From the NCBI RefSeq assembly GCF_003231275.1, contig NZ_QKVL01000001.1, positions 496,001 to 560,000 of the forward strand: 64,000 nucleotides of DNA, in the 5' to 3' direction. Both the position numbers and the translations under genes were made by a program. Source of the DNA: Pseudomonas huaxiensis. GTDB lineage: Bacteria > Pseudomonadota > Gammaproteobacteria > Pseudomonadales > Pseudomonadaceae. This document shows positions 18,348 to 28,408 of the stretch, in pieces. The first letter of the stretch is position 1; every line of letters begins with the position of its first letter. The notes under the pieces are model-generated. The model made no database searches, was not told where the DNA came from, and saw nothing but the letters and a program-made list of their open reading frames with translations.

Positions 18348-18626
18348 TCACCGGAAAGGGGGCTGATCCAGGAAGTCAGCGCCGCTCAGCAGCATGGCGT
18401 TTCCTTCACAAATCGCGGGCGCTGGAGATGTCATCCGTTCTGCCGCCAGCCAGGCTCTGGTCCGTTCTACATCGAATATCTGTTCACCATCAGCCATGGA
18501 CGCTACGAGCTCAGCGGATATTTTATAATGGCCACAATTTGGACAGACACGCTCTTCCCACCGCTCACACGTGGCAAACTGCTCAGCTGTTTCCAAGCAA
18601 ATCAGACACATCGTGGTTATCTCCAT
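18348..18626 (-). CDS. Small zinc-ribbon-like hypothetical protein
   Basis: The 92-residue protein carries CLIC at about residues 7-10 and CPNC at about 28-31, a likely four-cysteine zinc site, followed by a helical C-terminal part. The ATG at 18626 follows a purine-rich GGAGGAGG stretch. The function is unknown; a nucleic-acid or protein-binding role is only a guess. Confidence 0.55.
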   Translation of the reverse strand: MEITTMCLICLETAEQFATCERWEERVCPNCGHYKISAELVASMADGEQIFDVERTRAWLAAERMTSPAPAICEGNAMLLSGADFLDQPPFR

Positions 18627-19158
18627 TCCTCTAAGTCCTCCTCCTTTTTTGCCATTGCACAAGATGCATCAGTGTCGGTCGTTAGACGCGTCATGAATAA
18701 CCTAGCCCAACGTGAAGATTTAGTTATCTTTATGTGAAAATCTACTAAGAGAGTACGGCACTATTCCATCGATGATTATTTGTGCATTTTTTGAACTAAA
18801 GCTATGAACAGGTGAGTATCTCGCGCGTTAAATAATGGAATGGGAGGGCGCGCGTGCGTGGGGAGAGCTGTCGTTCGCATGGATCTTCCCGTCTACAGCG
18901 TAGCCTGACGTACTACACCTTCTAAGGGGCATCCAGCTCCTAAACCGAAGACTGGTCTGTCGCCAAAGAGTAAGGGCTCCGTCCTCCTATGAATGCCACT
19001 GGAATGCCTCGGCCCGTGTTAGAGGCTGCATCGAACTCCGTTGCGCGGCATAGCCGTTTCTGGTCGGGTATCTGGACAAAACTAGGAGAAAGCGTCCATC
19101 GCGAAAATTGCTGTCGAGTTAGCGGAGGCAGCGCCCCAAAAGGTAATGAGGTAGACGC
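18627..19158. other. Gene-free stretch with a palindrome at its right end
   Basis: About 530 bases without a supported gene. At 19153-19170 an 18-base palindrome AGACGCTC-aa-GAGCGTCT (8-base arms) overlaps the end of the minus-strand gene that follows; it could be a terminator stem or a binding site. Confidence 0.4.
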
Positions 19159-19509
19159 TCAAGAGCGTCTAGTGGCATGCCGTCTGTTTTGAGAGAGGAG
19201 TTCTTCCAACAGGACGGCGATTTCCAGTAGCGAACGGGCATGTACGTACTTTTGTCCGAACTGCATAGTCAGTTTTCTCGCTGGGGCTTCTGCAAACCAT
19301 GCGGCAATTGCCAACCATGCCGTTGGCCGCATCGCCTGCGATACAGTCAGAAAATACTGAGCATAACTGAGATGTGATGGGTGTTTCCCTTGTAGCATGG
19401 CGACGCCAGGGTCATTGACGGATGTCTCCTCTAGCAGCCCATAGCAAGGGCAGAGGCAATTGTTATGGTCGTCATGAAAAATGAATAATATTCCAGTAAT
19501 GGGGCTCAT
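19159..19509 (-). CDS. Hypothetical protein after the truncated EAL gene
   Basis: The protein has about 116 residues starting at the ATG at 19509 (GGAG box 9 bases upstream). It holds an HDDHNNCLCPC segment and a mainly helical second half. It starts 37 bases after the deleted GGDEF-EAL gene and is probably co-transcribed with it. No domain recognised; the HD and cysteine cluster might bind metal, which is a guess. Confidence 0.45.
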   Translation of the reverse strand: MSPITGILFIFHDDHNNCLCPCYGLLEETSVNDPGVAMLQGKHPSHLSYAQYFLTVSQAMRPTAWLAIAAWFAEAPARKLTMQFGQKYVHARSLLEIAVLLEELLSQNRRHATRRS

Positions 19510-19546
19510 GCGCCAACTCCAATTCGTTTTGATATTTATAAAAATG

Positions 19547-20245
19547 TCAGCTAGAGAGCAGTTGTTTGAGATCCTCAAAAGGCAATTGAGGATGAAGAAA
19601 GCCGCCTTGAGCATACTTAAAACCATGCTTTTTCAAAAGACGGACCTGTTGTTGTGAGTCTATGCCTTTAGCCGTAATGGGGCACTCCAAGCTGTTGGCT
19701 ATGATTTTTTTAAAGTTATCCACATCTATATGAAATAGTGTGAGGGTCGTGTCCCTTTGTGCGCGGTGATTGCTGAATGATTCCAAGGTTGGGAGTAGTT
19801 GGTTGCAATTTAAGCAGTTGGTAAGACTGTCGTGGGTTGCCAGATAATTAAGCTCAGAAATGTTCTCGCTGAAGCGAAATAATAAAATTGTGTATTGTTC
19901 GCCGTCGAGCGCACTCACCCAGTAATCTCGGACGTGATATTTTAATTTTTGAACGGGCTCCGCACGTATCGGGATTTCAATTGTTCCACTAACGGTGATG
20001 ATATCCTCGAGAGTTTTTGGACTGGCCAGGAGCGCTTGCCCTCCAGAACTGTTCAATAATGTCGTGACCTTAGCTCCCACAAGGCTGCTATTCGGCTGGT
20101 TAAACAATGCGGATGCTGACGAATTTGAAAAGCATATATTAAAATCTTTGTTTATAATCAATACCGAGTCCGTGATTTCCTCTAACATTTCAATGAAATT
20201 TGGTAGCTCATTAGCTAGTGGGTTGAATGTCTCAGCGTTGTTCAT
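19547..20245 (-). pseudogene. PAS-GGDEF-EAL protein with a large internal in-frame deletion
   Basis: The 232-residue frame starts with a PAS-like domain (about 12-120), then the beginning of a GGDEF domain (ATHDSLTNCLN and FHIDVDNFKK), and then jumps directly to the end of an EAL domain (ITAKGIDSQQQVRLLKKHG and YAQGGFLHPQLPFEDL). The GGDEF active site and nearly the whole EAL domain are missing, about 300 residues by comparison with the neighbour at 16046-17725. The frame is open, so a short PAS protein could still be made, but it cannot be a c-di-GMP enzyme. Confidence 0.75.
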
Positions 20246-20516
20246 CAGGAGGTCTGCCTTTTATATTTGAGCAGCTGGCAAGAGCTTAAGGCTGGCTATA
20301 TGCATTTCTAAATCTGTGTTTAGATTGCTATTTGCTGTTTTTCGTCGTATGAGCGGTCTTGAATTTTCGAAGTTGGCGTGCGCCTAACATACCATCTCCG
20401 GATATAGGGGGTAACGAACCACAGCTTTGTGTGCGGGCAGGGTTATAATCGATCTAGTCAATTTATTTAACGTGCCGCTCTACTAACTAGCTTGATGTGA
20501 ATTGTGTGAATGTTAT

Positions 20517-21731
20517 TCATTGCCGCCATAAGCTCTCAAGGTCATGAATGCCCCACGCGGATGGCTCCTCGCGTTTCACAATTTTGTCTGCCCGATTATT
20601 TTTCGTCAGGTCAACCACCACCGGCGTAAGATAAGTGCCTGTGCGTATGTCATAGAAAAATTTAACTATCGGATTGGTCAAGGCGCTGGGCGTATTCTTT
20701 ATAACCACAGCCAGATGGCCTGACTCCATGCTCACTAAGCTGCCAACGGGGTAAATTCCAACCACTTTCACAAAGGCTTGGAAAATTGCAGGGTCAAAAT
20801 GGCCGGTCCACGTGGCCATTTGAGACAACGATCCTGCGGCATCCCAAGCTTCTTTATAGGCTCGACGTGAGGTGATCGCATCATAGACATCGCAGATCGC
20901 TGCCATCCGGGCATACAAACTGATGCATCCGCCCTTTAGTCCGTGCGGGTATCCTCTGCCATCCACTCGCTCATGATGGTGAAGGCATACATCCAACACA
21001 ACTTCTGGTATTCCTATTGTATTAGACAGTATCTCGTAGCCAGCTTGGGGGTGGGTCTGCATTGTGGCGAATTCCGTTTCGCTTAAGGCTCCTGGTTTGT
21101 TCAGGATCTCATCAGGCATATTCACTTTACCTATATCATGTAGCATACCAGCCAAGCCCGCTTCCCGCTGCTCGCTCTCGTTAAGCCCCAACTGTCTGGC
21201 GAGCGCAACCATCAGGGCGCAGACGGTTACAGAGTGTAGGTAGGTATATTCATCTTTACTTTTCAAACGCGCGAGGCTAATGAGCGCTTCTTGATCTCTA
21301 GAAAGAGAACAACATATACCACTGACCATCTCCATGCAGTTCTTGATTCGGATAGCATTGCCCAGTCGAGCTTCACGAAATGTGTCAATGACGGTGGTTT
21401 TTGATGTATTAAGTGTCTGCGCGGCAAGTGAATATTCTTCTGAACGCTGTGTTAACAAAGAATTTGAGGGCCGCTCTTCCATAGAAGCTAGTTGTGGGCT
21501 GGACGTATAACTGGCAGGCGATGAATTTTGGTCCGTAGAATAGTTCGTATCTAAGCCGCGACTAGTATTAATCCATAAATAATCAATATGGCTTTCAGTT
21601 AAAGACTTGAGCGTTTGCAGGCTGTCTATTTTAAAGCGTGTTCTCCAGAAAGGATGTGATAACCAGTTGCCCTCCAGAGATTCAACGAACATACCGATAC
21701 GACTTTGGTCTTTATGGATACGTTTAAGCAT
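20517..21731 (-). CDS. HD-GYP cyclic-di-GMP phosphodiesterase
   Basis: The 404-residue protein has an N-terminal DUF3391-like region, a linker rich in serine (about 65-95), and a complete HD-GYP domain: HDIGK near residue 197 and HHHERVDGRGYP near 249. These motifs bind the metal centre that hydrolyses c-di-GMP fully. There is no membrane segment or receiver domain. It is divergent from the REC-AraC gene across 265 bases and would lower c-di-GMP, favouring dispersal or motility. Confidence 0.88.
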   Translation of the reverse strand: MLKRIHKDQSRIGMFVESLEGNWLSHPFWRTRFKIDSLQTLKSLTESHIDYLWINTSRGLDTNYSTDQNSSPASYTSSPQLASMEERPSNSLLTQRSEEYSLAAQTLNTSKTTVIDTFREARLGNAIRIKNCMEMVSGICCSLSRDQEALISLARLKSKDEYTYLHSVTVCALMVALARQLGLNESEQREAGLAGMLHDIGKVNMPDEILNKPGALSETEFATMQTHPQAGYEILSNTIGIPEVVLDVCLHHHERVDGRGYPHGLKGGCISLYARMAAICDVYDAITSRRAYKEAWDAAGSLSQMATWTGHFDPAIFQAFVKVVGIYPVGSLVSMESGHLAVVIKNTPSALTNPIVKFFYDIRTGTYLTPVVVDLTKNNRADKIVKREEPSAWGIHDLESLWRQ

Positions 21732-21996
21732 GGGGCCACCGAATCACAGTGCAAGATATACAGGCCTGGGCTGTCATAGGTGATAAGGCGCTGGCTACTT
21801 GGCGCCAATAACCTGGCATCGCTAGACAACGCTTTGTCGTGTTCTTCATTTGCCGTTTTCTTTGGTTATACTATAAGGCCATCACGGTCTAGACTATTTT
21901 GCTTGAGGGCAAAAAGTTTTGATCGAGGGGGAAAATTCTCAGTCAGCCGCAGGGAAGGCTAGGCTTACTGAATGTCGCTGTAGGAACAGAAAATAA

Positions 21997-22779
21997 ATGA
22001 AAAGCGTGCAGCTAGAGAAATTGGTGGGTCGGCGTATTCTGGTGGTCGATGATGTGGATGCGGAGCGCCAGCTTTTGGCTGAGTACTTACAGCATCTGGG
22101 GTGTCGTGTATATTTGGCCACCAACGGACAAGATGCTTTCAGAAAAGTGCATCTGGTCAACCCCGATTTGATTTTAATGGACGTGTTCATGCCTGTCTGT
22201 GATGGGTTGAAGTGCTGCCGGATGCTACAGGCAAACAAAGATCTTAGGCATATACCCGTTATTTTTTTAACTGGCGCAGGAATGCCAGAACAGCGTGTGC
22301 AAGGGTTGCTAGCGGGGGCCGTTGACTATATTTCAAAGCCATATAACTTGGATGAGGTTCGCCTTCGGCTGTCCATTCATTTGAAAACTTTTTCACCAAC
22401 TTTAACGCCGGCCCTGGCTGACCCAAACAAAGCGCTGGGGAACCTAGATAAAATTCTTTTCGAGTCAACTAAAAACTTGATGCTTAAATCGCTTTCACAG
22501 ACTCCGGAGTTGGCGGAGTTGGCCGCTGCGGTGGGGACCAACACCAAGCGATTGAATGAAGCATTTCGAAACTGTGTTGGTATAACCGTTTTTGAATATC
22601 TTCGCGAGGAGCGCATGAAAGAGGCCTGTATGCTTCTGACTAAAACGGCTATCTCGATCCAGGACATTGCTATTGAGATCGGTTTTACTGGTGGGGCTAA
22701 TTTCTCAACCGCATTCAAAGATCGTTATGGCGTTTCACCGAGGGATTTCCGCTCTCATCGACAGGCGCTGGACGACTGA
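21997..22779 (+). CDS. Response regulator with AraC-type DNA-binding domain
   Basis: The 260-residue protein has a receiver domain (5-125) with the phospho-acceptor aspartate in LILMDVFMP and lysine in SKPYN, then an AraC/XylS helix-turn-helix pair at about 165-255 ending in GVSPRDFR. It should switch transcription when phosphorylated. The hybrid kinase gene begins one base after its stop, so the two are cognate by position. Candidate targets are the flanking c-di-GMP genes. Confidence 0.88.
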   Translation: MKSVQLEKLVGRRILVVDDVDAERQLLAEYLQHLGCRVYLATNGQDAFRKVHLVNPDLILMDVFMPVCDGLKCCRMLQANKDLRHIPVIFLTGAGMPEQRVQGLLAGAVDYISKPYNLDEVRLRLSIHLKTFSPTLTPALADPNKALGNLDKILFESTKNLMLKSLSQTPELAELAAAVGTNTKRLNEAFRNCVGITVFEYLREERMKEACMLLTKTAISIQDIAIEIGFTGGANFSTAFKDRYGVSPRDFRSHRQALDD

Positions 22780-22780
22780 T

Positions 22781-25435
22781 ATGAGACCGACGCCGAGCTT
22801 CCTGACGTACACCGTCCTTATCGCAGTTATAGCGTCTCTACTGTCAATTGTCAGTTACTATTTAATTATTAATGACAAGCCAGCGCCTCATGTAGACTTA
22901 CGAAGTGATACGGTTTTTATTAAGGATCGAGTCGACTCGAACTTGACGCCGGATGAGGTGCTTCGCCGCGCTGATTGGATGCCCCTGACTAGGGCTGGCA
23001 TAGCTTCACCACGAAAGCACTCAGTGGCATGGTTGAAGGTCAAGCTTCGTAATGATACTGCAGATGCGCAAGATCGTTGGTTGGAAATTGCTCCCTGGCG
23101 CATCGGTGATATTGATGTCTATAAGTATTCTCTTGGCAGAGTCGACCTGATGTCTAAAAGCCATGTGGGGATGTCGGTTCCCTTTGAGTCGCGACCGCTT
23201 AGCAGTCGAAGGAACCTGGTGCGTGTGCAGCTACCACCAAACTCTGAGTTTGACGTTCTTGTTCGCGTTGAAACTGAGAGCTTACCCACCCTAGATGTTC
23301 GTTTGTGGGATATCAAGGCCGTACTTGATGAAGACAGTATCGAGCAGTTGCTTCATGCCGCGCTTTTCGGCAGTGTTTTAGTCCTCTCTGTCATTCTGCT
23401 GCTGCGCTTCGATCTCAGCTTCGGCATGCTGGCGGTGTGGTTGTTTTCAAGCTATGCAGTGGAGGCTGAGAAGGGAGGCTACATGGCCTTCTACTTGTTC
23501 AATGGTGAGCGAATCCAAACTGTGAGCTTCGGTTTAGCTTTTTGGCTGCTGTCAATAGCAAGCTTTTTATGCGCATTTGCATGGTTGTTGAAACCATTTG
23601 ATCGGAAGCGTGAGCAGCATTTCTATTGTTTCATGATTTTTTTATGCGTAGTTATGATGTTGGTGGTCCTGTTTGTCGACAAAAACACGGCGCGGAACTC
23701 GTGCGCGATGTTCAATATGCTTGTATTACTCCTGTGGCCCCTATCATTAATTCGATTCAAGGCCCAGGGCAATACTTTCAGGGTCGCTTTAGTGTTGTTG
23801 TTTTTTATGAGTTGGTCTGAAAGCTGCTGGCTGGTTATTGACTACCTCTTCAATCTTGGATTCGTTGAGAATTTCAGGGCTGGTCCTGTTCTGATTAAGT
23901 TGATTACCATATTGGGTGTAGTCGGGGTGTTTTCGTTCCAACACGAGCTCAAGCGCCGTAGCACCGAGCTAGAGCTTTTGAACAACGAAAGAACCCAGAA
24001 AGTCTTTCTGGAAGAGCAGGTTGCGATACGCACGCTCGAACTTAAGCGAGCGCTGGCAGCTGCGGAGAGCGCAATTCTTGCCAAGGCGGAGTTTCTCGGA
24101 CGGGTTAGTTATGATTTGCGTTCGCCGCTCACATCAATTATCGGGTATGGTCAGCTATTGCTATCTGAAAATTCAAGGGGAAGCCGAAAAATTGGTGTGA
24201 TCTTGAAAAGCGCGGGGCATATGTTGACCCTGGTAAACGATTTGATTGAGCATGCCCGCGGCGTTTCCAGCGACACGGTCGAGCCGAAGGCTACCTATAT
24301 TTATGGGCTTCTGGATACGATTGTCATGGAAGCTAAGATACTGGCAGGTAGAAACAATAACACCTTCCAGCTTGATATTTCACCATGCCTCCCCAGTTTG
24401 ATTGTGGTGGATGACAAGCGACTTAGGCAGGTCATTATAAATTTGGTTGATAATGCTGCCAAGTACACCGAAAGCGGTAAGATTGGTTTTAGGGTTTTGT
24501 GTGAGCCGCTGGACGGTAGCCTCAATGAAGTATTGTTGATGATAACCATCAGTGATTCCGGCTGTGGTATACCAAAAGACGATTTACCGAAACTTTTTAC
24601 GCCGTTTTACCGAGTAGCCAACAGTCGAACAGAAGGCGCAGGATTAGGACTGGCGATAGTTGATCATTGGGTCACTTTGATGGGCGGAAAGCTGGTAATT
24701 GACAGCATTGTCGGCATCGGGACCACGGCCCAATTATTCTTGCCGGTGAAAGTGGCGCGTGAAGTTGATATTACAAAGCGGCAAATAGTCGATTTCGATG
24801 GGCCTGTGCCGGCGTATGATGGTCGTGGACGTGTGGTGTGGATTGTAGAAGATAACCTTTATATTCGAGAGCTATTGGCGCAACATTTGACAAGTAATAA
24901 TTTCGACGTACATTGCGCGGTGGATGGGCGTGATTGTATCAACCGGCTAGTTAGTAAGGGGGAGGCGCCTCCGAGTTTGGTGCTTACGGACTATTTGATG
25001 CCAAATTGTAGCGGGGCGGAATTGGTGGAGACGCTGCGAGAACATTGGCCTGCCCTTCCGGTTATTTTGATTTCTGCTACCCATCAAGCGATGCAGCCAG
25101 ATTCAGATTCTACTAAGGCTAGGTTCTCCGGTTATCTAACAAAGCCCATAAATTTGGCTGATTTACGCGAACTGATCATTAAGCTAGCGAATATTGTTGA
25201 TGTCCCTCATGATAATTACCCTGCTTCCTCTGATCAGCCCTTGTTAGAGTTTAATATTCTTAACAGTGAGGAAAAATTAAATTTTAATCTGTTGGTCGAT
25301 CTTGGCGCAGTCAGTGATTTGGTTGAATGGGCCGCGCAACTCCCGCCTGATTATGGCGCGCTGGCTGCCTACGTTCAAAAAGCGAGTAAAGCGGGAGATC
25401 TCGCTGCATTGCGTATATTTAACATCAAGAGTTAG
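22781..25435 (+). CDS. 7TMR-DISM hybrid sensor kinase lacking the phospho-acceptor histidine
   Basis: The 884-residue protein has an N-terminal membrane anchor, a periplasmic beta domain (about 40-185), seven hydrophobic helices (about 190-390), a coiled coil, a DHp-like helix, an HATPase domain with VDNAAK, DSGCGIP and GAGLGL, and a C-terminal receiver with its aspartate in LVLTDYLMP near 735. The H-box reads RVSYDLRSPLTSI near 440: the position of the invariant histidine is tyrosine (codon TAT). ATP-binding motifs look intact, so this may be a pseudokinase, a phosphatase, or a partner for another kinase. The ATG at 22781 directly follows the regulator's stop. Confidence 0.85.
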   Translation: MRPTPSFLTYTVLIAVIASLLSIVSYYLIINDKPAPHVDLRSDTVFIKDRVDSNLTPDEVLRRADWMPLTRAGIASPRKHSVAWLKVKLRNDTADAQDRWLEIAPWRIGDIDVYKYSLGRVDLMSKSHVGMSVPFESRPLSSRRNLVRVQLPPNSEFDVLVRVETESLPTLDVRLWDIKAVLDEDSIEQLLHAALFGSVLVLSVILLLRFDLSFGMLAVWLFSSYAVEAEKGGYMAFYLFNGERIQTVSFGLAFWLLSIASFLCAFAWLLKPFDRKREQHFYCFMIFLCVVMMLVVLFVDKNTARNSCAMFNMLVLLLWPLSLIRFKAQGNTFRVALVLLFFMSWSESCWLVIDYLFNLGFVENFRAGPVLIKLITILGVVGVFSFQHELKRRSTELELLNNERTQKVFLEEQVAIRTLELKRALAAAESAILAKAEFLGRVSYDLRSPLTSIIGYGQLLLSENSRGSRKIGVILKSAGHMLTLVNDLIEHARGVSSDTVEPKATYIYGLLDTIVMEAKILAGRNNNTFQLDISPCLPSLIVVDDKRLRQVIINLVDNAAKYTESGKIGFRVLCEPLDGSLNEVLLMITISDSGCGIPKDDLPKLFTPFYRVANSRTEGAGLGLAIVDHWVTLMGGKLVIDSIVGIGTTAQLFLPVKVAREVDITKRQIVDFDGPVPAYDGRGRVVWIVEDNLYIRELLAQHLTSNNFDVHCAVDGRDCINRLVSKGEAPPSLVLTDYLMPNCSGAELVETLREHWPALPVILISATHQAMQPDSDSTKARFSGYLTKPINLADLRELIIKLANIVDVPHDNYPASSDQPLLEFNILNSEEKLNFNLLVDLGAVSDLVEWAAQLPPDYGALAAYVQKASKAGDLAALRIFNIKS

Positions 25436-25688
25436 CTTGGGAGGGCGGTAAATCAAACGTGTGACGACCTGAGCCACATAAGCTGTAACTCATTTCAGAA
25501 ATTGAGGTGGATGCATTGTTGAGTGTGTTTCTCATTTGCGTGACCACCCATACCGGTAGTCCTGATCCAAATCGGCAGCAGCCGGGCTAAAAACATATAA
25601 CCCTACAGCAAAGATATTTTCCCTCGCGCCAAAGGCTCACTAATCTTCCACATGCTAGGATTAGAAAAAATAAGTCCTGGGGGGAGAA

Positions 25689-27002
25689 ATGTTTTTTCGG
25701 CGTTCCATGAAAGTTGAGGAAGAGCTTCAGAATGTTCAGTTGGAGATGCGTTCGCTACAACAATATATCTCCGCTATCGACAAATCCACTGCTTCAATTA
25801 TCTTCGATCCTTCAGGCATCATTACTTCGGTAAACTCAAATTTTCTTGCCTTATTCGGCTATGAGCGCTCTGACCTGTTAGGGCAGCATCATCGAATATT
25901 CTGTGAGCCAAGTTATGTCAAGTCACCGGAGTACTCCAGCTTCTGGTTGCAACTCACCAAAGGCCATTACCTTAAAGGACGATATGCGCGGATCACCAAG
26001 GCCGGCAAAGGTGTTTGGCTTGAGGCCACGTACACTCCCGTGTTGAACGACGCAGGTCAAGTTGATCGTATTTTGAAACTCGCGGTTGACGTAACTGCTC
26101 AAGTGGAAAGAGAGCAGGAACAGAGCGAATTTGTTAAGGCTGTTAACAAATCGATGGCCATCATTGAGTTTTCTCCCGAGGGTAGAATTCTCGATGTTAA
26201 TGAAAATTTCCTCAATTCATTTGGTTACGGTCGAGAAATAATCGGAAAGCACCACAGTATTTTTTGTGTGCCTGAATATGTGGGTTCGCCTGAATATAAT
26301 TTCTTCTGGAAAGATTTGAATGCCGGAAATTTTCGATCAGGGTTGTTCAAGCGGATTGATAAATTTGGTCAGGTAGTATGGTTGAGCGCTACTTATAACC
26401 CGGTGCTCGATAGTAAAGGACGATTGCGAAAAATTGTCAAAGTCGCAAGAGATATTACGCAAAGCCAGAGTGCAGCTATTGAGTCCTATCAGCAAGCCTG
26501 TAATGTATCAGATGAGACCAACAAGATCACAGAGAGCGGAGTTATGGCTGTTCAGGACACGATTGATCTGGTTAAAAGCATTTCCAGTGATATTACCTGT
26601 GCGGCGGAAGAAATTTCTATGATCGGGCAGCAGTCGGATAGAATAACAACTATCGCCAAAACTATAAGCAGTATAGCAGAACAAACTAATCTTCTCGCGC
26701 TGAATGCCGCGATTGAAGCAGCGAGAGCTGGAGAGCAGGGTAGAGGTTTTGCCGTGGTGGCGGACGAAGTTCGAAGTCTGGCGGCCAGGACATCGAAAGC
26801 GACAATTGAAATCGAACAAGTGGTGAGCCGTAATCATTATCTGTCACAAGAGGCGGCCTCTTCGATGAAAAAAAGCGAAGATAAAATTATACGTGGAGTA
26901 GATCTCGCGAATATTGCGGGAAAAGCCATACATGAAATCAGTCAGGGCTCACATTTGGTATTGCAAGCCATTCAACGCCTGAACAGTGTTACTCAAGAAT
27001 AA
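25689..27002 (+). CDS. Soluble PAS-PAS chemoreceptor, BdlA-like
   Basis: The 437-residue protein has two tandem PAS domains (about 25-140 and 150-265, each with the same 'FGY...GxHHxIF' core) and a methyl-accepting signalling domain with [19 protein letters not shown], but no membrane helix. This is the architecture and length of BdlA, the P. aeruginosa biofilm-dispersion receptor. A strong GGGGGGAGAA site precedes the ATG. It probably couples a cytoplasmic signal to c-di-GMP enzymes or to chemotaxis; orthology to BdlA is inferred from layout. Confidence 0.8.
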   Translation: MFFRRSMKVEEELQNVQLEMRSLQQYISAIDKSTASIIFDPSGIITSVNSNFLALFGYERSDLLGQHHRIFCEPSYVKSPEYSSFWLQLTKGHYLKGRYARITKAGKGVWLEATYTPVLNDAGQVDRILKLAVDVTAQVEREQEQSEFVKAVNKSMAIIEFSPEGRILDVNENFLNSFGYGREIIGKHHSIFCVPEYVGSPEYNFFWKDLNAGNFRSGLFKRIDKFGQVVWLSATYNPVLDSKGRLRKIVKVARDITQSQSAAIESYQQACNVSDETNKITESGVMAVQDTIDLVKSISSDITCAAEEISMIGQQSDRITTIAKTISSIAEQTNLLALNAAIEAARAGEQGRGFAVVADEVRSLAARTSKATIEIEQVVSRNHYLSQEAASSMKKSEDKIIRGVDLANIAGKAIHEISQGSHLVLQAIQRLNSVTQE

Positions 27003-27439
27003 GACTGTTACTTATAGGTTCAAAAATTTGGCATGGGTCCGTATTGTGGGGCAGAATTCTTCTGGTTTTTCCCGGTCCTCCTTTACAATTCGCCGTTCTC
27101 GGTTTGGTCGCTTAAGTGTGAAATTTACTGGAGGCCCGGTTTATCCCCATATGGTGGATTTATTTCAGCAAGTTATTTTTTCGGTACGGCTATCTCGTTA
27201 GCCGCGGAGAGATCGTTAGTGCTGTTGAATGGCTAAACCGTATCCACAGAGTGGGCGCGTTAACTCCGTCAGAGTATTTGTCGGTGGTTACGTTAATGGA
27301 AATTGTTTTTTGGCAGCACCGTCATTACCAGGGCTGGCCACTCGAAAAACCCTAGTATCTCAAGCCCTACCTAATAACTGTTGCGGTTTACACGAGAGGC
27401 GCCTGCCAGCCTGGTATGGGCCAGCAGGCCAATGCTGAA
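27003..27439. other. Gene-free stretch with possible gene scraps
   Basis: About 440 bases after the BdlA-like gene. A plus-strand frame around 27206-27354 encodes VEWLNRI followed by TPSEYLSVVTLMEIVF, faintly like the core of a PIN-domain toxin, but it has no start and no catalytic acidic set. I treat the stretch as decayed DNA marking the border between signalling and stress cargo. Confidence 0.35.
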
Positions 27440-27904
27440 TCAGGCAGCTCGTTGCTCGCCCTTGAGCAACTTCTTCTGCGCCTCCATGGCTCGGCCCAGC
27501 TCCTCAAGAGCGTCTTTACCCAGCAGCTTCTTCGCGGTAGGGAAGAGCTCGCTCTCTTCCTCCTCGATATGGTGCTCCAGCAGCTCTTTCATGACTTTTA
27601 CCCGTCCTGTGAACTCGACGGTTCCGGTCTCGGTGTGTAGCAGATCAGGGAGCACCAGGGAGTCGACTGTGCGATGCTCTTCCTTGGCCTCGTAGTACAT
27701 TTTCGCTTCTTCCTTGCCACCTGCTTGCTTGATCGCCGGGTAGAGAATCTTTTCTTCCAGCGATGTATGGATCTGCAGTTCGTGCTCGATCCGATGCAGT
27801 AACTCGACGCGCTTTTTCACTGCGCGCTCTGTGGTGCTGGAAAGCTCTTGCAGCAGCTTCTTCACCAGCTTGTGGTCTTGAATCAGTAAGTCGATAGCAT
27901 TCAT
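27440..27904 (-). CDS. Hemerythrin-like HHE-domain protein
   Basis: The 154-residue all-helical protein has iron-ligand histidines and glutamates in the expected spacing: LIQDHKLVKK, ELQIHTSLEEKILYP, KEEHRTVDSL and LLEHHIEEEESELFP. Such proteins bind a di-iron centre and oxygen or nitric oxide and are part of stress regulons in pseudomonads. A GAGGGAA ribosome site precedes the ATG. It opens the stress cluster. Confidence 0.85.
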   Translation of the reverse strand: MNAIDLLIQDHKLVKKLLQELSSTTERAVKKRVELLHRIEHELQIHTSLEEKILYPAIKQAGGKEEAKMYYEAKEEHRTVDSLVLPDLLHTETGTVEFTGRVKVMKELLEHHIEEEESELFPTAKKLLGKDALEELGRAMEAQKKLLKGEQRAA

Positions 27905-28408
27905 GACATTCCCTCATCAGGGGTCAATTGGAGGAACTTGCCTAGGGTTGAGTTGAGTGGAAACAGCAGGGTTCCCTCTTCGCGATGGTTGGTATCGCTG
28001 AGCAAGAGCCGGTCTCTATGAGGAGTGATCTATGGTCTCTGGTGAGCTCTGAGAGGGTGATTCTTGCCGCTAGGTCCCAGAACAAACATGTTTAAGCACC
28101 TTTTCGCTACCAGGCACCTCTGTCAGTGGAACTAGCAAGCAACCACGCACGGTGCACGATTTGGTAGTAATCCAACTGCTCGATATGTGTGAGCGCAGCT
28201 ATCACTGGTGTGCAACATGAGTGGATCAGCTTGGGTTTCCCCTTCTGCATGGACGACAGCCCGCTCCATTGGCCCAAAGGTTTTTTCGCCGATCATCCTC
28301 ATAGCCAACCCGTAGGTTGAACTTACCTGATCCTCTGAATTCATCTAGTTAGAAGGGCGCTAGCGATGTCAATCAGGCGGCCATTTCAAACACATTGGAG
28401 AAACGGTC
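27905..28408. other. Intergenic region between hemerythrin and PLDc_N genes
   Basis: About 500 bases carrying the divergent promoters of its flanking genes. A minus-strand frame of 70 codons at 28132-28344 has no ribosome site and no recognisable content, so I do not call it. No strong stem-loops seen. Confidence 0.4.

Noticed and set aside
27206..27354. PIN-toxin-like segment
   Set aside because: Only one short stretch (YLSVVTLMEI) resembles the family, the frame lacks a start and acidic residues, so I mention it only in the description of the gap.
28132..28344. Minus-strand frame of 70 codons
   Set aside because: No ribosome site and no recognisable pattern; likely chance.
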